Shown here: piece by piece, positions 9,830-21,713 of the stretch | Layout of the letters: each line of letters starts with the position of its first letter | Position numbering within the stretch: position 1 is the first letter of the stretch | NCBI GenBank assembly: GCA_019671005.1 | Contig: CM033732.1 | Span: 44,195,392 to 44,259,391, forward strand | Length of the DNA: 64,000 nt | Direction of reading: 5' to 3' | From: Hibiscus mutabilis | Lineage: Eukaryota; Streptophyta; Magnoliopsida; Malvales; Malvaceae | Notes under the pieces: model-generated | Seen by the model: the letters and a program-made list of their open reading frames with translations, nothing else | What the model was told of the DNA's origin: nothing | The model's database searches: none | Made by a program: the position numbers and the translations under genes

Positions 9830-12294
9830 TACAGCGCAAATCGACTCATGTCTCGTTAAAACTCCTAAACCTAATCAAATGAAAAAAGTACACAAGTCGA
9901 TTGAAAACGATAAATGATAAGAAACAAAGGCATAACACCTATAAAAATGACCAAAGGGATCACCCACGCACACTGCCAACACACTCAACACAGCATCAAC
10001 CAAGCTACACCCAGGCACACTCCCCAATACTCGATACATCCCCGAAATAGCGACCATGCTCTTCATGGCACGCAGCCACAATGACCATGCTCTGCATGAC
10101 AAACAGCAGCACGCATCACGTACACAACGAGCAACCGCGTCAAAACCAAGTCACATAATAGCTTGAAAAATCGACATCTGGTCCACACCCTCCTTGGCCA
10201 AAACATCGGCAATCTCAATCGCCACCCGAAAGATATGTACGAAACGCACATCATTCAATTCCGCACATGCCATGTCGATATCCACAAAAACCTCCCATAA
10301 TTTCCAAAGCCGTCTATCCAACTGAGATATCCATCCAAATGCAATTTTAGAATCTGATTTCACAATCAACCGAACAGTACCATTCCACTGCGAATGACAA
10401 AACAAAGAAAGCACGAACACGATGGCACGAAGCTCAGCCTCATTCGAATCTATTAAACCCAAAGGACCCGAGAAAAGAGCCAAAATCTTACACGAAGCAT
10501 CCCGCAGAACACTTCAAAGCTCGTCGGACCCGGCTTGCCACGAGCGGATCCATCAACATTAAACTTAACACTACACTGAGGAGGATGGGTCCAACATACA
10601 CCCATACGACTAACCGAAACACCATAAGTCACTCTACATAAACGAAGACATCTTCACCATTGCGCCTCATCCACTAATTTCGATTCCTGCGATACTCGAA
10701 TCCAAAAAAGTGATCGCAACTTGACCAGAAAGAACAATTCCTTTATTGCTATTCATTTTCCATTAAGCACAGCCTCATCCCTACCAAGCCATAATGACCA
10801 AAGTAGAGTAGCCATACTCGAGATCCACCAATGACGAACCGTACCATAAAACAAATAATGCAAATTATTCCCTACCATCTCTCGTAACGTGCACGGAAAG
10901 GGCAAACAAATATCCCACCACCGTATGAACCATTCCCATACCCCACGTATCTCAGGACATGAGAACAAAATATGATCGATCACCTCATTTTCCTCGCCAC
11001 ACCATACGCACGGGCCTTGCCCTTCCTATAACACCATGCCATACTGCCGTAAGAAGACAAAAGTTGGCAACCGTTTAAGCTACACAAACCATAGGAACGT
11101 TTAAAATTTCGACAAAACCAACACCTTCCACACAAAGCCTAAACCACTCACATTCTCACCAACATTATCCAACATCAACCTACTTGTCAAAGTCCGTACT
11201 GAAAGATTACCTTTCATATCAAGCTTCCAAATTAGCTTTTCGTGCACACCAACATGCACCCGAAAAAAAGAGGAACAACGAACACAACTCTCAAAGATAA
11301 CGATGCTCAAAGCTCTGAAGCTTTCAGTGAAAGAAACATCCCAATTGGAATGATCAAACAACCCATATTAGGCATATTCCCAAACCAGTGCCAGCTTATT
11401 TATAGCAATGAAGAATAACCGCGAAAACACATCCTTCAAAGGCTCATCTAAACACCACGGATCATGCCAAAATAGCATAATATTCCCTGCTCCCACCTTT
11501 CAAATAAAGCTCGCCATATCAAAAAATGGTCCAACTTGCAATTGAGATGTTATGCATACAATCTGCTTCTAAACTAGGGACACAAAAAGTATTTCGACCG
11601 TGTTAAAACGCCACCGCAGGACTATTTCTCCCTACTTTACCGTGAGAACAACTCTCCATAAAGAAGAAAATTCTTATGGTGTAACGTCATGACCATTTAG
11701 ATAGCAAAGCTACATTCCGAATCCACAAATCCACAACACCCAAACCCCCCAAACAATATTGTCGACAAACCACATCCCAACTAACTCTACTTATTTTCTT
11801 CTTTATCTCCACACGGCCCCAAAGAAAACCTCTGCAGATCTTATCAATTTTCACTATCACTCCTTTAGGTACTACAAACAGCCTCATATAGTAAACCGAG
11901 AGCGAGGATAGAACCAAATTCACAAGTGCCACTCTAGCCGCAAAAGGCAGGGAAGAACGTTTCCACTCAGCTAGCTTACACCTGAACCAAGCAATCACTG
12001 GATCCCACATTTCCTTACTTCTTGGATTCACCCCCAGCGATAAATCCAAATATACAAACGGTAGCTCATCTTGTCGACAATGCAACACCTCGGTAACTTG
12101 ATCAAATAGAACTAGATCCACCCCAAACGCAGAAAGTAAAGACTTCTAAAAATTAATTTTTAAACCTGAACATGCCTCAAAACAATGTAATAATCGTTAC
12201 ACGCTTTAATCCACTTCTAAAGATGCTTTAAAACAACAAAATAGTGTTATCGGTGAACTACAAATGAGATATCGATAACCCGATAGTCACACTA
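9830..12294 (-). pseudogene. LINE ORF2, C-terminal part (RT end, zinc region, RNase H)
   Basis: On the minus strand from 12294 downward: remains of the RT palm around the ADD motif (degenerate, 12200-12290), then RT thumb sequence at 11687-12121 with PFVYLDLSLG and GFLWG blocks typical of plant LINEs. The zf-RVT region at 10753-10983 has the HILFSCP and WEWF pattern. The RNase H part at 10151-10483 has NEAELRA and VKSDSK, the acidic residues of that fold. Reading frames shift repeatedly. In an intact element this protein would copy the RNA at the nicked target. Confidence 0.85.
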
Positions 12295-13299
12295 TGTTAA
12301 GATATTTGATTTTGATATAACTTAAATGAAAAATGTTTTTGAACTTGAAGAAATTTGCAAAAATATTTCAAAAGTTCATTAACTTGAAAAATATGTTTGA
12401 AAGGTTTTCAAAGGGTTTATGACATGCTCAAAATGATTTTAAATAGCCAAAATGTTAAAGACAAGCTGTGAGTACCGATACCTTTTCCCAGGTATCGATA
12501 CCCAATCACTTGTACCGGTACACGTTTTACTCGAACCAATACACTCTTTTGTTTTCCCAAAACTCTAAATTCCAACAGACAAAAGGTGTACCGGTACAGG
12601 CTTAACCGTACCGGTACCCTAGGGTATGTACCGATACACCTATATACTGTACCAATACCCTGTATATTAAATGCCCAACGGTTATTTCTATTTTAGGTCG
12701 CGTATCGATACCAGAACTCGTGTACCGATATGCCCTTCTCCAGAAGTACATTTATGGCTAGAATTCAAGTTCCTAACGACTCAAATCAACCACAATGGCT
12801 AGTAACGACCACAAACTCATTAGAGGGTTTAAAAGACTCAATCGAGCTGCCATAGAACAACAAGAAACAACATTCATGTATAGAGAAAGTGTTTTGAGCT
12901 TTAAATGTCAATTTTCTTTGTAGAACACACTTGTGAGTTTAATTGTTATATTTGCTCAAGTGTTAGGATTTGGGTGAGTGCTTAAATTGTAAACATATCT
13001 GCCTAGAGATGTTTTCCCTTGTTTGCTAATTTGTTTTCTCTTTGAGAGAGAGTTTAACAAGACTTTGGGGTATAAGTCATGTGTTGTCTTGAGCCCGGAA
13101 AAAGAAAAGAAATTCAATAGTGAATTTGGGAAAATCCTTAGTGGGGATCTAAGGTAGTGGATGTAGACTTTGATTAGAAAGTTGAAACACTATAAATCAT
13201 CGTGTCAAATTTTTTATTTCTTAGCTTTTTATCCACCCGGGCAAAAATATAATTCACCCCCTCTTGGCTATCTCGATTAATCGTTCGAGCCTCTCAACA
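12295..13299 (+). repeat. 5' LTR of the copia-like element
   Basis: About 1005 bp starting TGTTAAGATAT and ending ...CAACA just before the PBS. It shares its first 525-580 bp with 15953-16476. It contains about ten copies of a palindromic GTACCGGTAC/GTATCGATAC-type 10-mer between 12470 and 12730. Confidence 0.85.
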
Positions 13300-13301
13300 A
13301 T

Positions 13302-13313
13302 TGGCATCAAAGC
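13302..13313 (+). other. Primer-binding site, initiator Met tRNA type
   Basis: TGGCATCAAAGC directly after the 5' LTR resembles the common copia PBS TGGTATCAGAGC, with two differences. It would pair with the 3' end of initiator methionine tRNA. Confidence 0.75.
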
Positions 13314-13387
13314 ATTATCTCTACACCAGATTAACATCCTATAGTTGATCCTTGAAGTGCTCAACCTTTCTATATCAACCGGAGATC

Positions 13388-14658
13388 ATGGCATAATCCA
13401 TCGACAAGCCTTCTTACTTCAACGATGTTAACTACACCTATTGGAAGAATAGGTTAATGTTTTCATCAAAGCCAATGACTATCGTCTTTAGGATGTAGTT
13501 CTTGTTGGCCCGTTCGTTCCTTAAAAAAGTAAGGTAGAATGGAATGTGGAAGATCGGAAGAAGATGCAACTCAACGATAAAGCAATGTACATCTTATTTT
13601 GTGCTCTTAGATCCGATGAGTATGCAAAGACATATTATTGCTCAAGTGCCAAGGAAATTTGGGACAAGCTTGAAGTCACTCATGAAGTAACCAATGAAGT
13701 AAATGAGACCAAGATTGGTCTTCTTAGCCTTGAGTATGAGAACTTCAAGATGGACCTAAAAAAAGACATCAAAATTATGTTTGATCAGTCCTCCACCATT
13801 GTGAATAGACTTAAAAGATTCAGAGAGATGATATTGAAGGAATATTTTGTGAGAAAGTTGATTTACTCACTTTCCGATTGATGAAACTCTAAAAAGACCG
13901 CCATCATAAAAGTAAAGAATTTGAAGACGCTCAAGCTTGATGAGCTAATGGGATATTTTCTAACCCATGAAATGGTAATCTTGAAAGGGAAGAAGAAAGA
14001 AGAGCAAGGAATTAAATACTTGAATATTGCTCTTAATTCTCCACAAGCCAATAAGAAGATTCAAGTGAAGAGGATAGTGAAGGAGAAGAGATGGCCAAGC
14101 TCTTCAAAAAGTTCACCCAATTCATAAAGCAAAAAAAAAAAAGAATCAAGACATGAGTCGAGAATGAAGGGGATGGATCCCATTATATGCTTCGAATGCA
14201 AGAAGCCAGGGCACACCAAGTATGATTGCCCTAGTTTTAAGAAGAATGGATCAAGCCATAAGAAGAAGATATTTGTGGCTACATGGAGTGATGAAGAGGA
14301 CTCTACTGATGATGAGGTAGCCAACCTTTGTCTTATGGCCATCGATGAAGATTCAATGGTAACTTATAATTCATCTACTTTAATTTCATATACTTTTGAT
14401 AAATTACAAGATGTCTACGATGATTTAGTTTTGGAGTTTAAAGCCTCATTTTTGAAACATAAGAAATTGATTTCAAAATTAAAAATAAAAAATGATTTGC
14501 TTCCCAAAACTAATTTAGACCTTGAAACAAAGTTTGAGAACTTTGAGAAAAAGATTTTTGATTTACAAAACTTGCTTTCAAAAGTTCAAGAAGAAAAATA
14601 TTTGATTTACAAAAGCCTTGAAAAGAAAAATGGAGAATGCACCAAATTTTTTTTGTAA
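13388..14658 (+). pseudogene. Copia-like gag (UBN2-type) with CCHC zinc knuckle, broken
   Basis: Gag would form the particle and bind element RNA. From an ATG at 13388 there is an early stop (third codon), then a frame change before 13546. The block 13546-13881 is the UBN2-type gag core with an EIWDKLEVTHE motif. After a stop and a further frame change, 14164-14658 carries CFECKKPGHTKYDCP, a CCHC knuckle, followed by an acidic and coiled-coil-like tail. A short remnant with an IWVPK block follows at 14700-14860, and then no polyprotein at all. It is not functional as it stands. Confidence 0.8.
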
Positions 14659-14859
14659 AATCAAATTTTTATGCTAGACAATTTAGTTCCCATATATTTA
14701 TAAATGGTAAATGTGTTAAAAACATTTGGGTCCCAAAAGAACTCGTTGTTTCAAAGAAAAATGATGAAATTGAAAAATAGATTCCTAAGGGGACTAAAAT
14801 TTTTGGGACTAATGTCATTGGATCCAAAGCAATTTGGATACTAAAAATCACTTGATTGT

Positions 14860-15952
14860 CTACTTGTAGTTTTGCTTGAGCCATTGATGATCAAAGTTGA
14901 AATTTTAGAAGCTCATGACACACAAAGGAGGAAAGACACTTGAAGAATGAAGGCTTAACATCCTACCTTGGTTCAAGTGGTAACTCTAGTTTCATGCAAT
15001 TTTGCTTAATCATATTCTATGTCTATTTTTCATGTTGATATGAGCATATTTGTATGACTCCATGTTGTGTCTAATTGCATATAGTTATGGGAGTCTCATT
15101 TGCATGAGTTACATGTTTTTGGCATTATACGTTTATTTTTGTGTTTTTGGCCTTAAATTTGTAATGTTTGTTTGATATTGGTGAAATCATGTTTTCTATG
15201 TTTCAAATATTATGTTTTGAGAAGCATGTGTAGCAAAATGTGAAAAATGTATATCTATGACCTCTTAAAGCCTTTGTATGAACTTAAGACTAAGTTGTAA
15301 GGCTATTTGATTTGTTTTTGCTACATTTTTCAGCAATTCATACCAGCGGTACCGGTACAGCCCATACCGTACCGATACAACCTTTAACTAGTATCGATAC
15401 AGTCCTCTCCGTATCGATACGCGTAGACAAAAAGGACAATTTTGTCTCATTTTTGCCATGCCTTGTATGCTTATTGGTTTATCTTGATAAATGGCATGTT
15501 TTATTAAGTTTCTTGGTTTTATTTGATTTATTTATTTATTTGAAATTTAATATTTTCTCTTGAATTGTTGGACTAACAATTTTGTTGATGCTTGATTAAA
15601 GTGGGAGCCAATTTTAAAATTCTTTCATGTAATTTTTTTGTCTCTTTTTTTCCATTGTTATTTTACACCAACATTTGATATTTTCTATCGATTGGTACTA
15701 AATTTTCAACGATTGGTTTCAATCTTTCAACAAATTGGTGTTTTGAACTTAAATGTGATTTCAAACTTAGTTTTGAAATTATTTTTGATATAACAAAAAG
15801 AGGGAGAGATAGGTTTGAAAAATTCAATTTAAAAAAGGCGAGGCTTTAATATTTTCTCAAAATATTACTATCTTTTTCTAAAATTATTTTTCTAACAGGG
15901 AGAAATTTCAAAAACAAATTTTCAAGTGTTTTGTTATATCAAAAAGGGACAT
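14860..15952 (+). other. Non-coding 3' internal region of the copia-like element
   Basis: No pol domain is seen. Four copies of the GTAYCGRTAC-type palindrome lie at 15345-15425. A purine tract, AAAAAGGGA, at 15941-15949 just before the 3' LTR fits a polypurine tract. Confidence 0.6.
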
Positions 15953-16476
15953 TCTTGAGATATTTGATTTTGATATAACTTAAATAAAAAAAATGTTTTT
16001 GGACTTAAACAAATTTGCAAAAATATTTCAAAAGTCCATCAACTTGAAAAATATGTTTGAAAGGTTTTTAAATGGTTTTTGACATGCTCAAAATGATTTT
16101 AAATAGCCAAAATATCAAAAACAAACTGTGAGTACCGGTACCTTTTCCCAGGTATCGATACCCAGTCAGCTGTACCGGTACCCATTTTATCCATACTGAT
16201 ACACCCCTTTGTTTTCCCAAAACTCCAAATTTCAGTAGCCAAAAGATGTACCGGTACAGACTTGGTCATACCGATACACATGTATCATGTATCAATACCC
16301 TGTGTATTAAATGCCCGACGGCTCTTTCTATTTCAGGTCGCGTACCGATATGCCATATTCTAGAAGTGCATTTATTGCTAGAATTAAAGTCTCTAACGGC
16401 TAGTAACGACCACAAACACATTGGATGATTTAAAAAAACTCAATCAAGCTGCCATGAAACAACAAGAAACAACATA
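15953..16476 (+). repeat. Truncated 3' LTR of the copia-like element
   Basis: Aligns with 12295-12880 of the 5' LTR and then stops at AACAACAT, after which LINE sequence resumes. About 480 bp of the LTR's right part is missing. Confidence 0.85.
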
Positions 16477-18331
16477 CGCAATCATACACAATCATGAATC
16501 CAATTGCACCAAACACAATCAAAACCCATTCAAAACATGATATCATCCAAAAAAGACCACCGTACATAATCATACGCTTTGGCAAAATCCAATTTCAAAA
16601 TAAAACCCTTCTGTCGAGAGCCGAATTTTCGAAGTGAATGTATGATTTCATTCGCCAGCAACACATCATCTACAATTTGTTATCCCCGTACAAAGGTCGT
16701 TTGAGTATCACTGATAACATCATCTAACACCCCATATAAGTGACTAGCCAAGACCTTTGACAAGATCTTGTACACGTAATTAAGCAAACTAATAGGCCTA
16801 AAGTCACTAATCACTCTCGAATTATCCTTTTTTGGAAGCAAAACCAAAAAAGTGGAGTTTGATCCCTTCAGTAACCGGTTCGTTGCATGAAATTGCATTA
16901 CAAAATGCATCATATCCCCTTTGATGAACTCCCAACTCTTTCAAAAAAACTCGAAACTGAAGCCATCAGGACCCGGTACCTTCGAACCTTTACAACTCCA
17001 AAAAGAAGCTCACACCTCCTCCTCGAAAAAGGGCTGCACCATCCTCAATGCCTCACTTGGTTCAATTCTCTTAAAGTTACCCATCACCTCTCATCCACCC
17101 AATATCGCTTCTTGTGCAATTGTGATCGAAATTTTCGAACTACAAAATGGCGTAACCTACCCACATCAGTCTCCCAACGCCCATTAATTTGCAAACCTGG
17201 TATATTATTCCGCAATGCCCTTATCTTTTCTGTCCTATGAAAATAGGTTGTATTTCGTTCACCCAACTTTAACCAAGTAGCCCGTGATTTCTGCCTCCAT
17301 AAAACTTCCTTCCGACGGACCGCTCTCTATAATTCTTGCATCCAACGACGACGTTGGTCCAACATTTCCTCAATCATAACATCAGTGCCTGCGGACGCAT
17401 CTATCCCCTCAATTTTCTATTGTAAGTTCGAGCTTGATTTTTCAACATCACCAAACTCAATACGATTCCACACATGCAAAAATTATTTCAAAAGGTGCAA
17501 CTTCTAAACCGCACTCACTCGATCATTATCCAATTCATTAATATGCTTCTACTCGTCCTTTATACGGCTCACATTAGCCTTAGAATCCAACCAACAATTC
17601 ATAAATCGAAATGGCCTAGGACCCCAGTAGCTATCATATCCCACCAACACTAACGATGCATGATCCGATATCGAACGGGGTAAGTTCAGCTGCTGTAATT
17701 TTTTAAAACGATCCACCCAAGGCGGTAACACCAAAAACCTATCAATTTTGTTACATCTGTTCCCCGAACCGAACCATGTGAAACGTTTCCCTTGTAGAGG
17801 TAAATCAACTAGTCATGCCTTTTCAATAAAATTGGAGAAATCCTTCATGCCATAAAAGACCGAAACATAACCTGACCTCTCATACGGCCATCGAACAACA
17901 TTAAAATCCCCTCCGACATACCACGGCACTCCCTCGTGTGACCCAATAAATGCCCGAATATCATCCCATAACACTCTTTGGTCCTCTAATTTGCACGACA
18001 CATAAACCGCAATGATGCCACATGTGAAATCATCCTGTAACCAATGTCCCTGTACTACCACAAAACTATGAAAAACATGTGACAGCTCTATTCGAAAACG
18101 TGCATTATTCCACATTATAATAATCCCTCCCAAAGCTCTAACTGAAGAAGAAAAAACAAAAGAAACATTGTCCGGGGACCACAACTTACCAACCACACTT
18201 ACTGATACATCTTCAAGTTTTGATTCCTACAATAGAACCACGTCATATTGCTGCTGTCGAAGAACATCATGCACCCCTCTCCTTTTGGCCTCACTCCCCA
18301 AACCACGTATGTTCTACAAAATGATCTTCAT
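16477..18331 (-). pseudogene. LINE ORF2, N-terminal part (endonuclease and RT start)
   Basis: ORF2 appears to begin at the minus-strand ATG 18331-18329 with an NIRGLG block, the usual start of a plant LINE endonuclease. The endonuclease continues through VGGDFNVVR (17813-18196) and SDHASLVL (17549-17734), holding the Asp and His of the catalytic centre. RT begins after 17300 (minus direction), with FLVLLPKK and DFRPISLLNYVYKILSKVLA at 16680-16913. It then runs into FAKAYD/SFLDDI-like sequence down to about 16477, where the inserted LTR element begins. Many stops and shifts are present. Confidence 0.85.
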
Positions 18332-18369
18332 CGCTCACGCGACCCTTTTACTGTCCCTAATAATTCGTG

Positions 18370-20098
18370 AGATATCGTGAATGGTGTCTTCCTCTCGCCC
18401 AGATGTGTTAACCCCTACAAACTATCCTAATTTTACAGTAGCCTCAGCCTTTCGCAAAATTGCACGTTGTCGATCATGGCTATCAGAATCTATGCGAGAA
18501 TCGTTCGTAAACTCTTCCCCTCCTTACTCTCCTGTCTTGGTATTTGTTTTCGAGGCATTCCTCGTTTCTTCTTGCTCGTTGTCTCAGTCGTGGCACACTG
18601 TTGTTTCAACACAAGTTTTATCAACAAGAACTCTCTCTGATCGTTGTAATTCAGGGTCCCTCAAGACTTGGATCTCAACCATATTGTTTTCCTTATCTAT
18701 CCAAGAAGAAGTAATGTTTGATTGAAACTATACTAACGCCTTATCATCTACAAACTTGGATTCCAACTCAACATCTTTATGGACCGAACATTGCCATATA
18801 TCTATCGCTAATATCATTGCCAAATCTGAATCCTAAGATTGCAGCTTCAACTGTTTAACAAACTCACGCCCTACCATTTTATCATCTCCCTATAACACCT
18901 CCATTTCGCGTTCAACAATCTCAGCCAACTCATCCCACACACCTCCTGACTAACCGGTGCTTCCCACAACATATTCTCTTGCCAATGCAGCTTAGAGACC
19001 CCAATATCTGTATCGTGCCAACTTGCATTGGTCAAACCTAGGACAATTTGATTTCCTACACGTCTCTCCTTTAGGATCACTCATACGCTCCTCATGTTCT
19101 CCATTACCTGTATTGTCACTACTGGAATCATCATCCTCACAACTACAAACAATATCATGCGAGTGAATAACCTCTACCTCCTGTACCCAAATTATGAACA
19201 CCTTCACATCGACCTGCATCTCTAGCACTTCTATCCTTCACAACACCCTAGTCTCAATAAGAACTCGACTCCGTTCAAAAGATAACGAATTCTAAGTCAT
19301 CGTATCTATTCGGATAAAAGATTCCCACATCCTAGCAACATTTTTGAATGTCTCAACGGACCAGACATGCATTGGCAATCCAATAATCGATAGCCAAACA
19401 CATCGAGTATCGTAAACCAAATCGGGTGTCTATTTCTCCACCCTATCAAACCACCGTTCCAGGTTTCCTTGTTCCAAAGCGACCCGTCTATCCTTCACAC
19501 TAGTAAACATCAAAAGTACAGTTTTACCAGCAATACGCATAACGGAACACCCTTGTATGTTTGCTTTATTCAGTTCCGTGGCTAACTCCAATCCTCCTAA
19601 TTACCCTTTACACCAGCCTACAACACTTGTGTGCAGCACCTCCATCGTCCCCGCATCAATGACTCCCTCTACCTGTCTGTAATCTTTTCTGTCTTGTCAT
19701 ATCCCATTCAAATCCCCTTGTAATGTTGTTGTTTGTTGTATATGTTCTTTCCTGCGCCTCTAAAACGACTCACACCCACCCCTTCGTGCCAAAGTCACAC
19801 TAATCCGAGATTCATACAGACAGAAATTATGCAACCGCTCTATTGCATGCAACGCATCTGATCGATTCGTCATTCGAACAAAACCAAATCTTGATCCATC
19901 TGTTGCTCGCTACGTTGGGATAAACACACCAACGACTTGCCCCTGCCTGTCAAATGATTGTTAGAGCCCCTTCCAATGTATACGTTCTGAGATATTCTTC
20001 ACAAACAACGTCCACACCTTTTTACCCTGACTCTGCACTTCTCCCGATCTCGATGATTGCCCATCGCCTGATGTCGGCGCTGCCGTCGCTCTCTCCGT
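18370..20098 (-). pseudogene. LINE ORF1 with N-terminal RRM domain, broken
   Basis: Minus-strand sequence from about 20060 to 19780 translates, with one stop, into an RNA-recognition-motif fold: WTLFVKNIS (RNP2-like) and SRFGFVRMTN (RNP1-like), ending near LARRG. This layout is known for ORF1 of several plant L1 families, where the protein packages LINE RNA. The rest, down to 18370, is a hydrophilic frame-shifted region in which I see no further domain. It is not functional. Confidence 0.7.
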
Positions 20099-20199
20099 AT
20101 ATAATTTTATTATATAAAAATTAAAATTATAAAGGTTTAATTAATTTAAATTAAAGTAAAATATAAATAATTTAATGTGTTGAGAGAAAAACAATTGAA

Positions 20200-20353
20200 A
20201 TTTTTTTGACCAATCTTAATTCTAATCTTAATTCTATCTCGAGGGGAGCGGAAGGAGGACTCTAGGGGAAGAAAGTGGGTACTTCTAGTGAGTCTAGAAC
20301 CCATAACCTAAGGGGATATGTGAGAACAAAGATGATCAGCTTGACCAACCGGC
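20200..20353 (-). mobile_element. tRNA-derived SINE, copy A
   Basis: On the minus strand it has a tRNA-like head (GGTTGGTCAAGCTGATC, box A position), GGGTTCTAGAC as a degenerate box B, and a tail ending TTGGTCAAAAAAAT. The head, spacing and A-tail recur at 26149 and 41913. Confidence 0.55.
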
Positions 20354-21393
20354 AAATGTGATGGCTCGAAAATTATTATTCCTAATTTAAGAAGTTAGGA
20401 AAGCGATTATTTGTTTATTTATTTATCTATAATATACATTTGTAGAAGAAAAGCCAAATGAAACAAGACAAATAAAATGATGTGTGAAAAATATTACTTG
20501 ACTTCATTTATTTAATAAACATTACCTTATCATTGTATTTAAACAGCTATTCTTTCTGGTTACATAATGTCCACTTTCACGTTGTCATTTCTCGTGTCCC
20601 TTACAAATTAAAATAAATTTATTTATTCGATTACTTATTCTGCAATCAATATTTAGAATTTGTGATTTTTTTAATAATTTTATGTTTTTATTTTTTTTAA
20701 TATTAAATTAAACATGATTATAACCATCATATTTTAAAAAATAAAATAAAACTTCATCTAAAAAAAAATTAAATTAAATTGTTCAAAGTTTTTTTTTGAA
20801 TAGAATTGTTCAAAGTTTTTAGAATCTAAATTTAATTTAATTAATACAAAATTCATTTAAATTAAATTAGTTGAAAACAGTTTTATTAAATAAGAAGATA
20901 TGGTTTTAAAATAAACTTGATTATTAAATATAAAAAGTGGAAAACATAGATCAGAAAACCAAATCTACATGCTCCCTATACCATTTTCTTAGTCAGCACC
21001 ATGTGAAAGAAGGAACACTTTTCTTCAATTCTAAACTATGAAAAGAAATTAAATAAAAAATGGAATTAGTGCTCATATTTTTAGCTTATAATAATACCTT
21101 CATACAATACCTAAATTATCCGACCCTTTATATCAATAAATCGAAAGATATTACACGCCTAAGTTTATTTTACCTTATATTTATACCAATAACAATACTA
21201 ATCGAACTAAAACTCAATCGGCATTAAAAATTTAACTCAGAAACAATATCCAAGGAGAATGGATTTTAAAAGTATTGCTGCCCTCAAATTAAATATTAAT
21301 AGTAGTAATCCACTAAACAATAGAAACCAAGTAAAACTCCTTTTGCCTAAATTCTATATGATCTCATATTTAAAAAAGTCCCAAAAGAATTAA
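20354..21393. other. AT-rich intergenic DNA, no gene seen
   Basis: No coding or RNA gene recognised. A short local duplication of TTGTTCAAAGTTTTT lies at about 20780-20820. Confidence 0.5.
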
Positions 21394-21713
21394 GGGTAGA
21401 GTGCACCAATTGTTATTAAACTATGAAAAAATGATTGTTTCAGTAATTAACTTTTTAAAAGTTATAAAATGGTTATTAAATTTAGCGAACTATTATAAAA
21501 TGATCATTGAACATTATAAAATAATGTAACAATTTGGTTAATTTAGTGACCGCTTTGTAACATTTCTAATGATAATTCTTAACAAGTTAATAAATTTAAT
21601 GACCATTTTGTAAAAATTTGATAAATTTAATAGTCATTTTGTTACTTTTGACATGTTAATGACTAAACATTTATTTTTTATAGTTTAGTGACTACTTGTT
21701 GTGTACATTACCC
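21394..21713. mobile_element. 320-bp MITE with long inverted repeats
   Basis: The left end GGGTAGAGTGCACCAA and the inverted right end GGGTAATGTACACAAC pair. The arms continue inward through 'actatgaaaaa...' and 'aatggtcattaaattta' type units. No clear target duplication was found (6 of 9 at best). Non-coding. Confidence 0.6.

Larger units (their letters stand above)
12295..16476 (+). mobile_element. Gag-only copia-like LTR retrotransposon nested in the LINE
   Basis: The 5' LTR (12295-13299) and the truncated 3' LTR (15953-16476) match over their first 525 bp or so. A primer-binding site follows the 5' LTR and a purine tract precedes the 3' LTR. The only coding matter is gag with a CCHC zinc knuckle. 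Protease, integrase, RT and RNase H are missing, so it is non-autonomous (TR-GAG-like or internally deleted). Coding strand is plus, opposite to the LINE that it interrupts. Confidence 0.85.
9793..20132 (-). mobile_element. Decayed L1-type LINE, interrupted by an LTR element
   Basis: A non-LTR retrotransposon on the minus strand: ORF1 with RRM, then endonuclease, reverse transcriptase, zinc-binding tail and RNase H. It ends in a short poly(A), seen as a T-run at 9793-9798. The 15-mer AGGTTTAATTAATTT occurs at 9778-9792 and again at 20133-20147, which fits a target-site duplication for the whole element. Segments 9793-12294 and 16477-20132 belong to the LINE, and 12295-16476 is a later insertion. 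Without that insertion the length is about 6.2 kb, normal for a full plant L1. All frames contain several stops and shifts, so it is dead. Confidence 0.85.
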
